From Rhizobium sp. Root1203 (GTDB lineage: Bacteria; Pseudomonadota; Alphaproteobacteria; Rhizobiales; Rhizobiaceae): 64,000 bases of DNA. Positions 24,443 through 32,564 of this stretch are shown piece by piece. The DNA is taken from the NCBI RefSeq assembly GCF_001424945.1, contig NZ_LMCW01000001.1, positions 647,787 to 711,786 of the forward strand. The letters run 5' to 3'. The notes beneath the pieces were generated by a model, which searched no databases, was not told where the DNA came from, and saw only the letters and a list, made by a program, of their open reading frames with translations. Both the position numbers and the translations under genes were made by a program. Each line of letters begins with the position of its first letter. Within the stretch, counting starts at the first letter, position 1.

Positions 24443-24469
24443 GGCGTCCTCGAGGGCGCCTTTTTCTTT
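24443..24469 (+). terminator. Intrinsic terminator just upstream of tail-tube gene g9
   Basis: Stem GGCGTCC (24443-24449)/GGGCGCC (24454-24460), one G-T pair, a 4-nt TCGA loop, then TTTTTCTTT. It sits 16 bp before the g9 start, in the orientation of the GTA genes. It would reduce read-through into g9 unless anti-terminated or unless a new promoter lies downstream. Confidence 0.65.
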
Positions 24470-24484
24470 GAAAGGAACGACGCG

Positions 24485-24892
24485 ATGGCAGCGCAAAAGG
24501 GCAAGGACCTGCTTCTCAGGATATTCAACGGTACAGCCTATGAAGCGGTCGCGGGCTTGCGCTCGAAGCGGCTCGCCTTCAACGCCGAGACTGTCGACGT
24601 GACGGACGCGGAAAGCGTCGGGCGCTGGCGCGAATTGCTGGGCGGAGCGGGCGTCCAGCGCGCTTCCGTGTCCGGCGCCGGAATTTTCAAGGATGCCGTC
24701 TCCGATGGTCTGGTGCGCGGTGCCTTCTTCAATGCCTCGATCCTGAGCTGGCAGATCGTCGTCCCCGGTTTCGGCACCGTCACGGGACCCTTTCAGGCCA
24801 CCGCGCTCGAATATTCCGGCCAGCACAATGGCGAGGTGATGTTCGAACTGGCGCTGGAATCGGCCGGCCCCATCAGCTTCGGAGCGCTTTGA
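24485..24892 (+). CDS. GTA g9, major tail (tube) protein
   Basis: A 135-aa phage major tail protein of the TP901-1/GTA type. The ATG at 24485 follows AAAGGA. The N-terminal MAAQKGKDLLLRI, the segment YEAVAGLRSKRLAFNAETVDVTDAES, and the C-terminal FELALESAGPISF are characteristic. It polymerises into the tail tube. Its stop overlaps the g10 start by one base. Confidence 0.93.
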   Translation: MAAQKGKDLLLRIFNGTAYEAVAGLRSKRLAFNAETVDVTDAESVGRWRELLGGAGVQRASVSGAGIFKDAVSDGLVRGAFFNASILSWQIVVPGFGTVTGPFQATALEYSGQHNGEVMFELALESAGPISFGAL

Positions 24893-25248
24893 TGCGGCCG
24901 GCGGGTGCAAGGGCGAACCGGCGCCGCGGCGAGATCGAAGCGGTGATCGATGGCGAAACGCGGATCCTCTGCCTGACGCTCGGCGCGTTGGCCGAACTCG
25001 AGACGGCATTTTCCGTTGATAGTCTCGCGGGTCTTGCGGAACGCTTCGCCGACGGCCGCCTGAAGGCGGCCGACATGATCCGCATCATCGGCGCAGGACT
25101 TCGCGGCGGCGGCAACCTCTATTCGGATGACGCGGTCGCCGACGCCAATGTCGAAGGCGGCATTGGCGTCTACGCCGCAATTATCGGCGATCTTCTGGCG
25201 GCAACCTTCGCAGGCCCGGGCGGGGAGACGTCGACGCGCCCCCTGTAG
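24892..25248 (+). CDS. GTA g10 (GTA_gp10/DUF3356-type tail assembly protein)
   Basis: A 118-aa protein. Motifs GARANRRRGEIEAVIDGETRILCLTLGALAELE and FADGRLKAADMIRIIGAGLRGGG match the GTA gp10 family, the positional equivalent of phage tail assembly chaperone G. The ATG at 24892 overlaps the g9 stop by one base. The gene ends with the codons CGC CCC CTG TAG. The overlapping -1 frame continues without a stop into the conserved g10.1 domain, which itself lacks a start codon. Confidence 0.9.
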   Translation: MRPAGARANRRRGEIEAVIDGETRILCLTLGALAELETAFSVDSLAGLAERFADGRLKAADMIRIIGAGLRGGGNLYSDDAVADANVEGGIGVYAAIIGDLLAATFAGPGGETSTRPL

Positions 25249-25475
25249 CCGCAGCGGACAGCACGGTCGAACCTGACGCTGCGCCGTTCCCCTGGACGCG
25301 CGTCCTGCATGTCGGCCTCTGCCTGCTGCGGCTTCCTCCCGCCACGTTCTGGGCGATGACGCCCTTCGAATTCCACGCCGCAGCCGGGGGGCTTGCGCCG
25401 CGCGGCTCCGCCATCTCGCGGACGGATCTGGATGGCCTGCTCGCCCGGTTTCCGGATGCGACGGCGGCTGCGTAA
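25242..25475 (+). CDS. GTA g10.1 (rcc01693-type tail chaperone), no start codon; candidate -1 frameshift product
   Basis: The frame encodes the conserved core PFPWTRVLHVGLCLLRLPPATFWAMTPFEFHAAAGGL, the pattern of the rcc01693/DUF2376 phage tail assembly chaperones. The frame is open from 25131 to the TAA at 25473-25475, but contains no ATG, GTG or TTG before the middle of the conserved domain (ATG near 25345). It is in the -1 frame of g10. A run of five C (25239-25243) two codons before the g10 stop would allow a -1 slip of the CCC codon with perfect re-pairing. I therefore annotate it from 25242 as a probable g10-g10.1 fusion extension, by analogy with lambda G-T. Alternatives are a rare start or loss of the start. 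Confidence 0.6.
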   Translation, partial: PVAAADSTVEPDAAPFPWTRVLHVGLCLLRLPPATFWAMTPFEFHAAAGGLAPRGSAISRTDLDGLLARFPDATAAA

Positions 25476-25489
25476 ACCAAGGTGAGACA

Positions 25490-26035
25490 ATGGAAAACGA
25501 CGACACGGACCTCCCGGCAATGACAGGGCAGGCCGAAACGCTGGAGCGTGCGCTGGGCGTCCTCGAGACGCGCTCGCGTTCCTTCGGATCGGCGCTGTCG
25601 AGCGCCCTGCGCAGTGCCGCCGATGGTGGCAAGGGCCTCGACGACGTGCTGCGGAGCCTCGGCAGCCGGCTGACGGACATCGCGCTGGCTGCCGGGCTGA
25701 AACCGCTGGAAACGATGATCTCAGGTGCCGCCTCCAATCTGCTCGGCGGCTTCGGCAAGCTGCTGCCGTTCGCCGATGGCGGTGTCGTCTCGCGGCCGAC
25801 CTATTTTCCGATGGGGGGCGACATCGGGCTGATGGGGGAGGCCGGCAGCGAGGCGATCCTGCCGCTGAAACGCGGCGCGGACGGTTCGCTCGGCGTTGCA
25901 GCCTCCGGGACCGCAGGCACGTCGCAGATCGTCTTCAACGTGACGGCCGCCGACGCCCAGAGCTTCCTGAAGAGCGAGGCGCAGATTTCCTCCATGCTGG
26001 CGCGGACGGCAATGCGCGGCCAGCGCAACCTTTGA
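25490..26035 (+). CDS. GTA g11, tail tape measure protein
   Basis: A 181-aa protein with the GTA tape-measure pattern: a helical N-terminus (LERALGVLETRSRSFGSALSSALRSAADGGKGLDDVLRSLGSRLTDIAL), a hydrophobic middle (NLLGGFGKLLPFADGGVVSRPTYFPMGG) and the very conserved GLMGEAGSEAILPLKRG. The C-terminus QSFLKSEAQISSMLARTAMRGQRNL is also typical. Its small size implies a short tail, as in RcGTA. Confidence 0.9.
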   Translation: MENDDTDLPAMTGQAETLERALGVLETRSRSFGSALSSALRSAADGGKGLDDVLRSLGSRLTDIALAAGLKPLETMISGAASNLLGGFGKLLPFADGGVVSRPTYFPMGGDIGLMGEAGSEAILPLKRGADGSLGVAASGTAGTSQIVFNVTAADAQSFLKSEAQISSMLARTAMRGQRNL

Positions 26036-26042
26036 GGCTTCC

Positions 26043-26684
26043 ATGACAGGCGGGTTCCACGAGGTGCGCTTTCCGCTGCGCCTGTCGCTCTCGACGAGCG
26101 GCGGCCCGGTGCGGCGCACCGATATCGTCAACCTCTCGAACGGTCGCGAGAGCCGCAACAGCCGCTGGCGGGATGCACGCCGAAATTACGATGCCGGCTC
26201 CGGCCTGCGGTCGCTGGCCGACCTCTACGATGTGCTCGAGTTCTTCGAAGCGCGCGGCGGCGAGCTCTATGGCTTCCGCTTCCGCGATCCGGTCGACTGG
26301 AAATCCGGACGGCCCGACAAGCCCGTGACGGCAATCGATCAGCCGATCGGTGCGGGCGACGGCGCGACGGCGAGCTTCGCGCTTGCAAAGACCTATGGCG
26401 ATGCGGCCGCAAGCAGCGTGCGTCGGATCGGCAAGCCGATAGCGGGCTCGGTGGTCGTGGCGGTCGCCGGAGTGCCGCAGCCGTTCGCGGCTTTCGTCTG
26501 CGATCCCGCGACCGGTATCGTGACCTTTGCCGGAGACGTCATTCCGGCGGCGGGCGCGGCGGTGACGGCGGGCTTCGAGTTCGATGTGCCCGTTCGCTTC
26601 GCGACCGGCCGTATCGACGTCAATCTCTCCGCTTTCAACGCCGGGCGCATCCCCAGCATACCGCTGACGGAGATCGCGCCATGA
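26043..26684 (+). CDS. GTA g12, distal tail protein (DUF2460)
   Basis: A 213-aa protein opening MTGGFHEVRFPLRLSLSTSGGP, followed by RRTDIVNLSNGRESRNSRWRDARRNYDAGSGLRSLADLYDVLEFFEARGG, which is the DUF2460 signature, and ending FDVPVRFATGRIDVNLSAF. In RcGTA this is the distal tail protein at the tube tip. Its stop overlaps the g13 start (ATGA). Confidence 0.93.
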   Translation: MTGGFHEVRFPLRLSLSTSGGPVRRTDIVNLSNGRESRNSRWRDARRNYDAGSGLRSLADLYDVLEFFEARGGELYGFRFRDPVDWKSGRPDKPVTAIDQPIGAGDGATASFALAKTYGDAAASSVRRIGKPIAGSVVVAVAGVPQPFAAFVCDPATGIVTFAGDVIPAAGAAVTAGFEFDVPVRFATGRIDVNLSAFNAGRIPSIPLTEIAP

Positions 26685-27571
26685 GACCGATCCCCGCAGC
26701 ACTGCAGGCGCATCTGGATGGCGATGCAACGACGGTGTGCCACGCCTGGCGCGTGACGCGGCACGACGGCATCGTGCTGGGGTTCACCGAGCACGATCAC
26801 GGTCTCGCATTCGACGGCACCGCATTTCTCGCCGCCAGCGGTTTTTCCGCGAGCGTATCCGAACAGGAGGCCGGATTGCCGGCGTCGACCAGCGAGGTTG
26901 CGGGGGGCTTCTCCAGTGACGCTATCGCCGAGGAAGACCTGGCGCTCGGCCGCTACGACGGCGCCCGGGTCGAGGTATTCCTCGTCAACTGGGCCGCGCC
27001 GGAGCAGTACATGCTGCTGAAGGTTCAGGAAATCGGCGAGGTGACGCGCGATGCCGGTGGCTTCCGGGCGGAGCTCCGCAGCTTTGCCAGCCGGTTGAAC
27101 CAACCGCAGGGGCGCATCTATGGGCGCCGGTGCGATGCAACGCTCGGAGACGCGCGCTGCGGTATCGATCTGTCGCGGCTGCAATTTCGCGCGGAGGGGA
27201 TCGTGGTGTCGGCGCCGGACGCGAGCCGCCTTGTCCTCGCCGGCGTCGGCCCCGTAGCCGACGGCTTCTTCCGCTTCGGGGTGCTCGCCTTCATCGACGG
27301 CGAATACCGGGGACAGCGCGCCGACATCGAAGCGCAGGCCGTCGTCGACGGCATGATGGAGATCACGCTCTGGCTGCCGCTCGACAGGGCGCCGTTGCCG
27401 GGCGATCGCGTGGCGCTCACCGGCGGATGCGACAAGTCCTTCGCCACCTGTCGAGCGAAGTTTTCCAACCATCTGAATTTCCGAGGTTTCCCGCACATGC
27501 CGGGGGCCGATTTCGCCTACACCTATGCGGACGGCGAAACCGTTCACGACGGGAGCCCACTGTTCAAATGA
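26681..27571 (+). CDS. GTA g13, tail hub protein (DUF2163)
   Basis: A 296-aa protein. The motif CHAWRVTRHDGIVLGFTEHDHGLAFDG near residue 20, and the C-terminal YGRRCDATLGDARCGIDL and GGCDKSFATCRAKFSNHLNFRGFPHMPG, define DUF2163 (phage BR0599-like). The Cys residues in the latter two motifs are conserved in the family; in the RcGTA hub they are reported to lie near an iron-binding region. Overlaps g12 and g14 by four bases on each side. Confidence 0.93.
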   Translation: MRPIPAALQAHLDGDATTVCHAWRVTRHDGIVLGFTEHDHGLAFDGTAFLAASGFSASVSEQEAGLPASTSEVAGGFSSDAIAEEDLALGRYDGARVEVFLVNWAAPEQYMLLKVQEIGEVTRDAGGFRAELRSFASRLNQPQGRIYGRRCDATLGDARCGIDLSRLQFRAEGIVVSAPDASRLVLAGVGPVADGFFRFGVLAFIDGEYRGQRADIEAQAVVDGMMEITLWLPLDRAPLPGDRVALTGGCDKSFATCRAKFSNHLNFRGFPHMPGADFAYTYADGETVHDGSPLFK

Positions 27572-28002
27572 CGACCATTGCGGACGACGTCCTGGTGCTG
27601 GCCGAGAGCTGGATCGGCACGCCCTACAGGCATCAGGCCTCTCTGAGAGGTGTGGGATGCGATTGCCTCGGCCTGATCCGCGGCATCTGGCGGGATCTCT
27701 ACGGCAACGATCCCGAACCGCCGCCGCTCTATGCACCGGATTGGGCCGAGCGGAGCGGCGAGGATCGGCTGTTGAATGCGGCGCACAGGCATTTCGGGCC
27801 GCCGGTTCCGTTGGCGCAGGCGCGTGCCGGGGATGTTCTTCTCTTCCGCTGGCGGCCTGAGATCGCCGCGAAGCACGCCGGTATTCTCTGCCGGGAACGG
27901 CACTTCATCCACGCCTACGAACAGGTCGCGGTGATCCGTTCTCCCCTGGTGCCGAGCTGGCGCAGGCGGATCGCGGCCGTGTTCCGGTTTCCGGAGAAAT
28001 AG
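27568..28002 (+). CDS. GTA g14, NlpC/P60 cell-wall peptidase
   Basis: A 144-aa protein from the ATG at 27568 (overlapping the g13 stop). The motif SWIGTPYRHQASLRGVGCDCLGLIRGIW contains the catalytic Cys in GCDCLG, and KHAGILCRERHFIHAYE carries the conserved His. NlpC/P60 enzymes hydrolyse peptide bonds in peptidoglycan; in GTA tails it is thought to help penetrate the recipient wall. It is directly followed by the megatron gene with no gap. Confidence 0.92.
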   Translation: MTTIADDVLVLAESWIGTPYRHQASLRGVGCDCLGLIRGIWRDLYGNDPEPPPLYAPDWAERSGEDRLLNAAHRHFGPPVPLAQARAGDVLLFRWRPEIAAKHAGILCRERHFIHAYEQVAVIRSPLVPSWRRRIAAVFRFPEK

Positions 28003-31000
28003 ATGGCAACCCTTCTCTTTCAGGCAGCCGGCGCCGCCCTTGGCAGCGTCTTCGGTCCCGTCGGCGCGATCATCGGCCGGGCGGCCGGGGCCCTCGCTGG
28101 CAGCGTCGTCGACCGCGCACTGATCGGCGGCAGTTCCACCGTGCGCGGGGCGCAGCTCTCGACGGCGCGAATCCCCGGTGCGGACGAAGGTGCGGCGATC
28201 ATCCGGGTCTACGGAACGGCCCGTATCGGCGGCACCATGATCTGGGCGACACGCTTCGAGGAGCAGGTGACAACGGAGCGGAAAGGCGGAAAATCCTCGG
28301 GTGGCACGAGAGTGGAAACCTTCCGCTACTTTGCCAATCTGGCAGTCGGGCTGTGCGAGGGGCCAATTGCCTGCGTCCGCCGTGTCTGGGCCGATGGCAA
28401 GGAACTCGATCTCACGAGGATGGAGATGCGTGTCTATCCCGGCAGCGGCGATCAGATGCCCGATCCCCTCATCGAGGCCAAGCAGGGTGCCGGCAACGCT
28501 CCTGCCTACCGCGGCCTCGCCTATGTGGTTTTCGAGCGGTTGCCGCTGGATGCGTACGGAAACCGGATCCCGCTGCTGCAATTCGAGGTGGTTCGTCCGA
28601 TCGGCGCGCTCGAGAACAATATCAGGGCCGTCTGCATCATTCCCGGAGCGACGGAGCATGGCTACCGCACTCTCGCTGTTTCCGAGGGTTCCGGTGCGGG
28701 AAGTGCCCGCGTCCTCAACCGGAACAGCCGGCAGGGATCGACGGACTGGCAGGTGTCCCTCGATGAGCTGACAGGGCTCTGCCCCCGCCTGGAGCGGGTG
28801 GCGCTGGTCGTTTCGTGGTTCGGCACGGATCTGCGGGCCGGTGCGTGCCGCGTCCTACCGGGCGTCGAGGTGGCCGGCCGCAGCAACGAGAGCGCGCCCT
28901 GGTCCGTTTCCGGCGTCGACCGTGCGCAGGCCCACGTCATCAGCCGCGTCAACGGCGGGCCCGCCTATGGAGGTACGCCTGACGACGCCAGCGTGGTGTC
29001 GGCGATCGCCGATCTGAAGGCGCGGGGACTGGAGGTCTACCTTTATCCGTTCCTGATGATGGACATTCCCTCCGGCAACTCCTTGCCGGATCCCTATGGC
29101 GAGGCGGCGCAGGCCGCCTATCCCTGGCGCGGGCGCATAACCTGCTGTCCTGCCGCGGGGCAGGCCGGAACCGTCGATCGCACGGCACAGGCGCGCAACC
29201 AGTTGCTGGCATTTGCAGGCGTGGCGAGCCCGAGCCACTTCGCGGTCTCGGGGCAGCAGGTGATCCATCAGGGCGGCGAGGAGAGCTACAGGCGCTTCGT
29301 CCTGCACTATGCGCAGCTCGCACTGGCGGCTGGTGGGGTCGACGGCTTCGTCATCGGTTCGGAGCTGCGCGGATTGACCGAGGTGCGCGACGACAACGGC
29401 GCGTTCCCTTTCGTGGATGCGCTGATCTCGCTGGCCTCGGATGTGAAAGGCCTGCTCCCGTCGGCAAGGCTGACTTACGGCGCCGACTGGAGCGAGTATT
29501 TCGGCCACCACCCGGCAGACGGCAGCGGCGACGTCTATTTCAACCTCGATCCCCTTTGGGCCTCGCCTGCCATCGATGCGATCGGCATCGACAACTACAT
29601 GCCGCTTTCCGACTGGCGTGACGACGATCTGGCCAATGCCAATCCGGACGGCTTCCGTCTGGCGGACGATCCGGATGCGATGACGGCGGCGATCGGCTCG
29701 GGCGAAGGCTTCGACTGGTACTATGAGAACGCGGCGGAGCGCCGGGCGCGCGTGCGGCGCCCGATTGCCGACGGGCAGGCGGGAAAGCACTGGGTCTTCC
29801 GCTACAAGGACATCGCCGGATGGTGGACAAATTCCCACTACGACCGTGTCGGCGGCGTCGAACGCACCGTCCCGACGGCGTGGATACCGGCAAGCAAGCC
29901 GGTCTGGTTCACCGAGCTTGGATGCGCAGCCGTCGACAAGGGTGCCAACCAGCCGAACGTCTTTGCCGATCCGAAATCCGCCGAGAGCGGCGCTCCCCAT
30001 TTTTCGAGGGGCATGCGCTCCGACAGCATCCAACGCCGCTTTCTGGAGGCGCATCACGATTGGTGGGCAGGCGATAGGGTGCCGGCCGGAATGGTCGATC
30101 CCGCGCATCTGTTCATCTGGTCGTGGGACGCGCGGCCCTATCCGGCCTTTCCGCAACGCGCCGATGTATGGAGCGACGGCGCCAACTGGTGGACCGGCCA
30201 TTGGCTGAACGGCAGGCTCGGCGGCGGCACGCTTGCCGACGTGATCGCGGCGGTGCTGCGCGACCACGGCGTTGCGGATTTCGACGTCTCGGAGGTCGGC
30301 GGTGATCTGACCGGCTACGTGCAAGGCGACCTCATTTCCGCCCGCAGCCTGATAGAGCCGCTGCTGCAGGCGTTCCAGATCGATGCGTTCGAGCATGCCG
30401 GCCTCCTGCGGTTCCGCTCGCGCGCACGGGCGAGCCTTCCGGCTTTCCCGCTCGAAACGCTCGTCGATCGCGAGGACGAACCGCTCTGGCAGGAAACACG
30501 CGGTCACGACAGCGATTTCGCCGCCGAGGCGGTCCTGACCTTCTACAATCCGGAGCTCGACTATGCGCAGGCAAGCGTGCGCTCGCACCGTGCCGCGCAG
30601 ACGACGAGCCGGGTGATCAGGCAGGATCTGCCGGCGGTCATCTCGGAGGAAACGGCCCTTGCAGCGGCAGAGGCGCTGTTGCGCGACCATCGCATGGCCC
30701 GCCGTTCCGTTCGCTTCTCGCTGCCTTTCGGCGAGCTTCGCGTCCAGCCGGGTGATGTCGTGACACTGCCTGCAGGGCCGCCAGGGCGTTTCCTGATATC
30801 GCGGATCGAGGACGGCGATGCCCGCCGGATCGAGGCACGCGAATTCGCGCCGTCCAGCGGCGGCGGTCCGAGGATGTCTGTAGACGGGCGGGAACGTGGC
30901 GAGGCGTCCAGCCTGTTTGCGCCGCTCGTGCACCTGCTGGATCTGCCGCGGCTCGATGGCGGCGATGCAGCCACATTTGCGCGCGCCGCGGTTTTCGCAA

Positions 31001-31842
31001 AGCCCTGGCGCACGGTCGGTCTGTCATCCTCCCCGACGCAGGAGGGCTATCAGGGGAGGGTCCTCCTCGATCGCCCGGCAAGGATCGGCAAGCTGGCCGC
31101 GCCGCTCGTGGCCGGCGTCAGCGGCCGCTTCGACTGGGCGCAGGCGCTGGTTGTCGATCTGCCCTACGGCGATCTTTCGTCCGAACCTGCGGTCTCGGTC
31201 CTGAACGGCGCCAACCTGGCGGCTGTGCTGTCCGCGAACGGCGTGTGGGAGGTCCTTGCCTTCTCGCAGGCCGAGGAGACCGACAGTGGGCGCTGGCGTT
31301 TGCGCGGCCTGCTGCGCGCGCTGTCCGGCACGGAGGATGCAATGGAGTCAGGCGCGCCGGCCGGCTCGGCAGTGGTCCTGCTCGACGGTGCGGTGAAGCC
31401 GCTTGGAATTCGCGGCGACGAGATGGGGCTTCGGCTGAACTGGATTGCCGAGGCCGCGGGCGCCGCGGAAAAGGCGGGGCCATTCGCCTTCGAGGGCGGT
31501 TTGCGCGCTCTGACGCCGCTGTCTCCCGTCCACCTGCGTGGCGTCCGAAACGACGGCGGCAATATCGTCGTTTCCTGGACAAGGCGCGGGCGCGACAACG
31601 CAGACAGCTGGATCGGCACGGACATTCCACTCGACGAACCGTTCGAGCGCTATCGTGTCGAGATCATGGACGGCGCAACCGTCGTGAGAGTTGCCGAGGT
31701 CGACCGATCGGAATGGACCTACCCGCGGGCCGACGAGACAGCGGATTTCGGCGGTCGGCAAGTCAGCCTGTCGGTGCGGATCCGGCAGGTAGGGGAGCGC
31801 ATCCCGCTGGGTATTCCGGCGAAAGCGACATTGTCAGTGTGA
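28003..31842 (+). CDS. GTA g15, baseplate megatron protein with TIM-barrel domain
   Basis: The largest protein of the window, 1279 aa. The N-terminal ~25 residues are Gly/Ala-rich and hydrophobic, then ARIPGADEGAAIIRVYGTARIGGTMIWATRF begins the tail-hub region. A GTA TIM-barrel-like domain spans about residues 410-760 (GGVDGFVIGSELRGLTEVRD; GADWSEYFGHHPADGSGDVYFNLDPLW; IDNYMPLSDW; KPVWFTELGC). The C-terminal part holds phage-tail baseplate domains (WSWDARPYPAFP to FGGRQVSLSVRIRQVGERI). In RcGTA it forms the tail tip and is needed for infection. Length is close to the R. capsulatus protein (about 1300 aa). Confidence 0.95.
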   Translation: MATLLFQAAGAALGSVFGPVGAIIGRAAGALAGSVVDRALIGGSSTVRGAQLSTARIPGADEGAAIIRVYGTARIGGTMIWATRFEEQVTTERKGGKSSGGTRVETFRYFANLAVGLCEGPIACVRRVWADGKELDLTRMEMRVYPGSGDQMPDPLIEAKQGAGNAPAYRGLAYVVFERLPLDAYGNRIPLLQFEVVRPIGALENNIRAVCIIPGATEHGYRTLAVSEGSGAGSARVLNRNSRQGSTDWQVSLDELTGLCPRLERVALVVSWFGTDLRAGACRVLPGVEVAGRSNESAPWSVSGVDRAQAHVISRVNGGPAYGGTPDDASVVSAIADLKARGLEVYLYPFLMMDIPSGNSLPDPYGEAAQAAYPWRGRITCCPAAGQAGTVDRTAQARNQLLAFAGVASPSHFAVSGQQVIHQGGEESYRRFVLHYAQLALAAGGVDGFVIGSELRGLTEVRDDNGAFPFVDALISLASDVKGLLPSARLTYGADWSEYFGHHPADGSGDVYFNLDPLWASPAIDAIGIDNYMPLSDWRDDDLANANPDGFRLADDPDAMTAAIGSGEGFDWYYENAAERRARVRRPIADGQAGKHWVFRYKDIAGWWTNSHYDRVGGVERTVPTAWIPASKPVWFTELGCAAVDKGANQPNVFADPKSAESGAPHFSRGMRSDSIQRRFLEAHHDWWAGDRVPAGMVDPAHLFIWSWDARPYPAFPQRADVWSDGANWWTGHWLNGRLGGGTLADVIAAVLRDHGVADFDVSEVGGDLTGYVQGDLISARSLIEPLLQAFQIDAFEHAGLLRFRSRARASLPAFPLETLVDREDEPLWQETRGHDSDFAAEAVLTFYNPELDYAQASVRSHRAAQTTSRVIRQDLPAVISEETALAAAEALLRDHRMARRSVRFSLPFGELRVQPGDVVTLPAGPPGRFLISRIEDGDARRIEAREFAPSSGGGPRMSVDGRERGEASSLFAPLVHLLDLPRLDGGDAATFARAAVFAKPWRTVGLSSSPTQEGYQGRVLLDRPARIGKLAAPLVAGVSGRFDWAQALVVDLPYGDLSSEPAVSVLNGANLAAVLSANGVWEVLAFSQAEETDSGRWRLRGLLRALSGTEDAMESGAPAGSAVVLLDGAVKPLGIRGDEMGLRLNWIAEAAGAAEKAGPFAFEGGLRALTPLSPVHLRGVRNDGGNIVVSWTRRGRDNADSWIGTDIPLDEPFERYRVEIMDGATVVRVAEVDRSEWTYPRADETADFGGRQVSLSVRIRQVGERIPLGIPAKATLSV

Positions 31843-31866
31843 CGTCTCATGAAAGGAGAAAAAGAC

Positions 31867-32082
31867 ATGAGCGACTTGAAATACTGGTACAGCTCAAAGA
31901 CGATTTGGGGGGCATTGATCTCTGTCGGCGCGTCGCTGATGCACTTTTCCGGTGTGAGAGTCGGCGCCGCGGACCAAACCCAGATCGTCGACGCCATCGT
32001 CAGTATTACCGGCGCGGTCGGTGGCCTGCTGGCCGTCTACGGGCGGGTTACGGCCAAAGCTGCAATCAAGCCCGCATCGTGA
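31867..32082 (+). CDS. Holin-like small membrane protein
   Basis: A 71-aa protein from the ATG at 31867, which has AAAGGAG at 8-nt spacing. It begins MSDLKYWYSSKTIWG and has two hydrophobic segments (about residues 13-31 and 40-60) separated by a short polar loop, with a basic C-terminus. This is the topology of small class II-type holins found next to phage lysozymes. It lies 24 bp after g15 in the same direction. It could permeabilise the inner membrane to let out the GH19 endolysin encoded at 12752. Function is inferred from topology and context. Confidence 0.65.
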   Translation: MSDLKYWYSSKTIWGALISVGASLMHFSGVRVGAADQTQIVDAIVSITGAVGGLLAVYGRVTAKAAIKPAS

Positions 32083-32263
32083 TCGGAGCATGGCTTGCGA
32101 GGGGCGGACGTTCTCCGCACCTCGCAGGTTTTCCACTGTCGAATGCCTTTAAGCGCTACTCTCAAATCGTTCTAAGCATCAGGCATTACAGTGCATTCAT
32201 TTGCCATTCAGGTGGCTTGAGTACATAGTCGGGCCAAGTTGATATCCATTGAAAGCATAGCAC

Positions 32264-32512
32264 ATGGCCTCTCCTTTGAGCGTCGCAGCGTTGGCCGCCG
32301 GGCTGGCGGTATCGTCGCCCTCACCGGACAATTCGCGCAACTTTATCGTGCGCGTAGCAGGCGATTGCAGCGCAGCCGCACAACAAGTCGTGGAAAAGAC
32401 GGGCGGGCAATTGCTCTCCGTCCAGCCTTCCGGCGACAGTTGCATCATCACGGTTCTGGTTCAGGGCAACGGTCAGCGCCCGCGCAAGGTAACCGTCAAG
32501 GTTCCGATGTAG
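32264..32512 (+). CDS. feuN: FeuN-like small periplasmic modulator of FeuPQ
   Basis: An 82-aa protein with a hydrophobic N-terminus (PLSVAALAAGLAVSS) compatible with export and a small domain with one cysteine pair (GDCSAAAQQ ... SGDSCIITV). In Sinorhizobium meliloti a small periplasmic protein, FeuN, is encoded directly upstream of feuPQ and interacts with the sensor FeuQ to keep signalling in check. Size, location 52 bp before feuP and predicted export fit that protein. A stop codon two codons upstream fixes the ATG at 32264. The sequence identity to FeuN could not be checked. Confidence 0.75.
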   Translation: MASPLSVAALAAGLAVSSPSPDNSRNFIVRVAGDCSAAAQQVVEKTGGQLLSVQPSGDSCIITVLVQGNGQRPRKVTVKVPM

Positions 32513-32564
32513 GCAGAATCGGCCTATGAGACAGCGAAGAGATCAAGCGGAGTAAAGCGGACCG

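Larger units (their letters stand above)
10301..32082 (+). mobile_element. RcGTA-type gene transfer agent structural cluster with cargo insertions
   Basis: The gene order g1, terminase, portal, g3.5, prohead protease, major capsid, adaptor, stopper, tail terminator, tail tube, g10, g10.1, tape measure, DUF2460, DUF2163, NlpC/P60 peptidase and megatron matches the Rhodobacter capsulatus GTA head-tail cluster one to one. There is no integrase, replication or repressor gene, which distinguishes it from a prophage. Two blocks are foreign to the RcGTA plan: 12466-17765 (endolysin, Dabb, two sulfatases) and the antisense MFS gene at 23127-24368. A holin-like gene closes the cluster. Confidence 0.88.

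Noticed and set aside
28855..30933. 692-codon leftward frame opposite the megatron gene
   Set aside because: Shadow of g15; Arg/His/Gly-rich and without recognised domains.
10019..32082. Interpretation of the GTA as an ordinary integrated prophage
   Set aside because: No integrase, repressor, replication or attachment site is visible, and the gene set and order match RcGTA; attachment sites at the edges were looked for and not seen.
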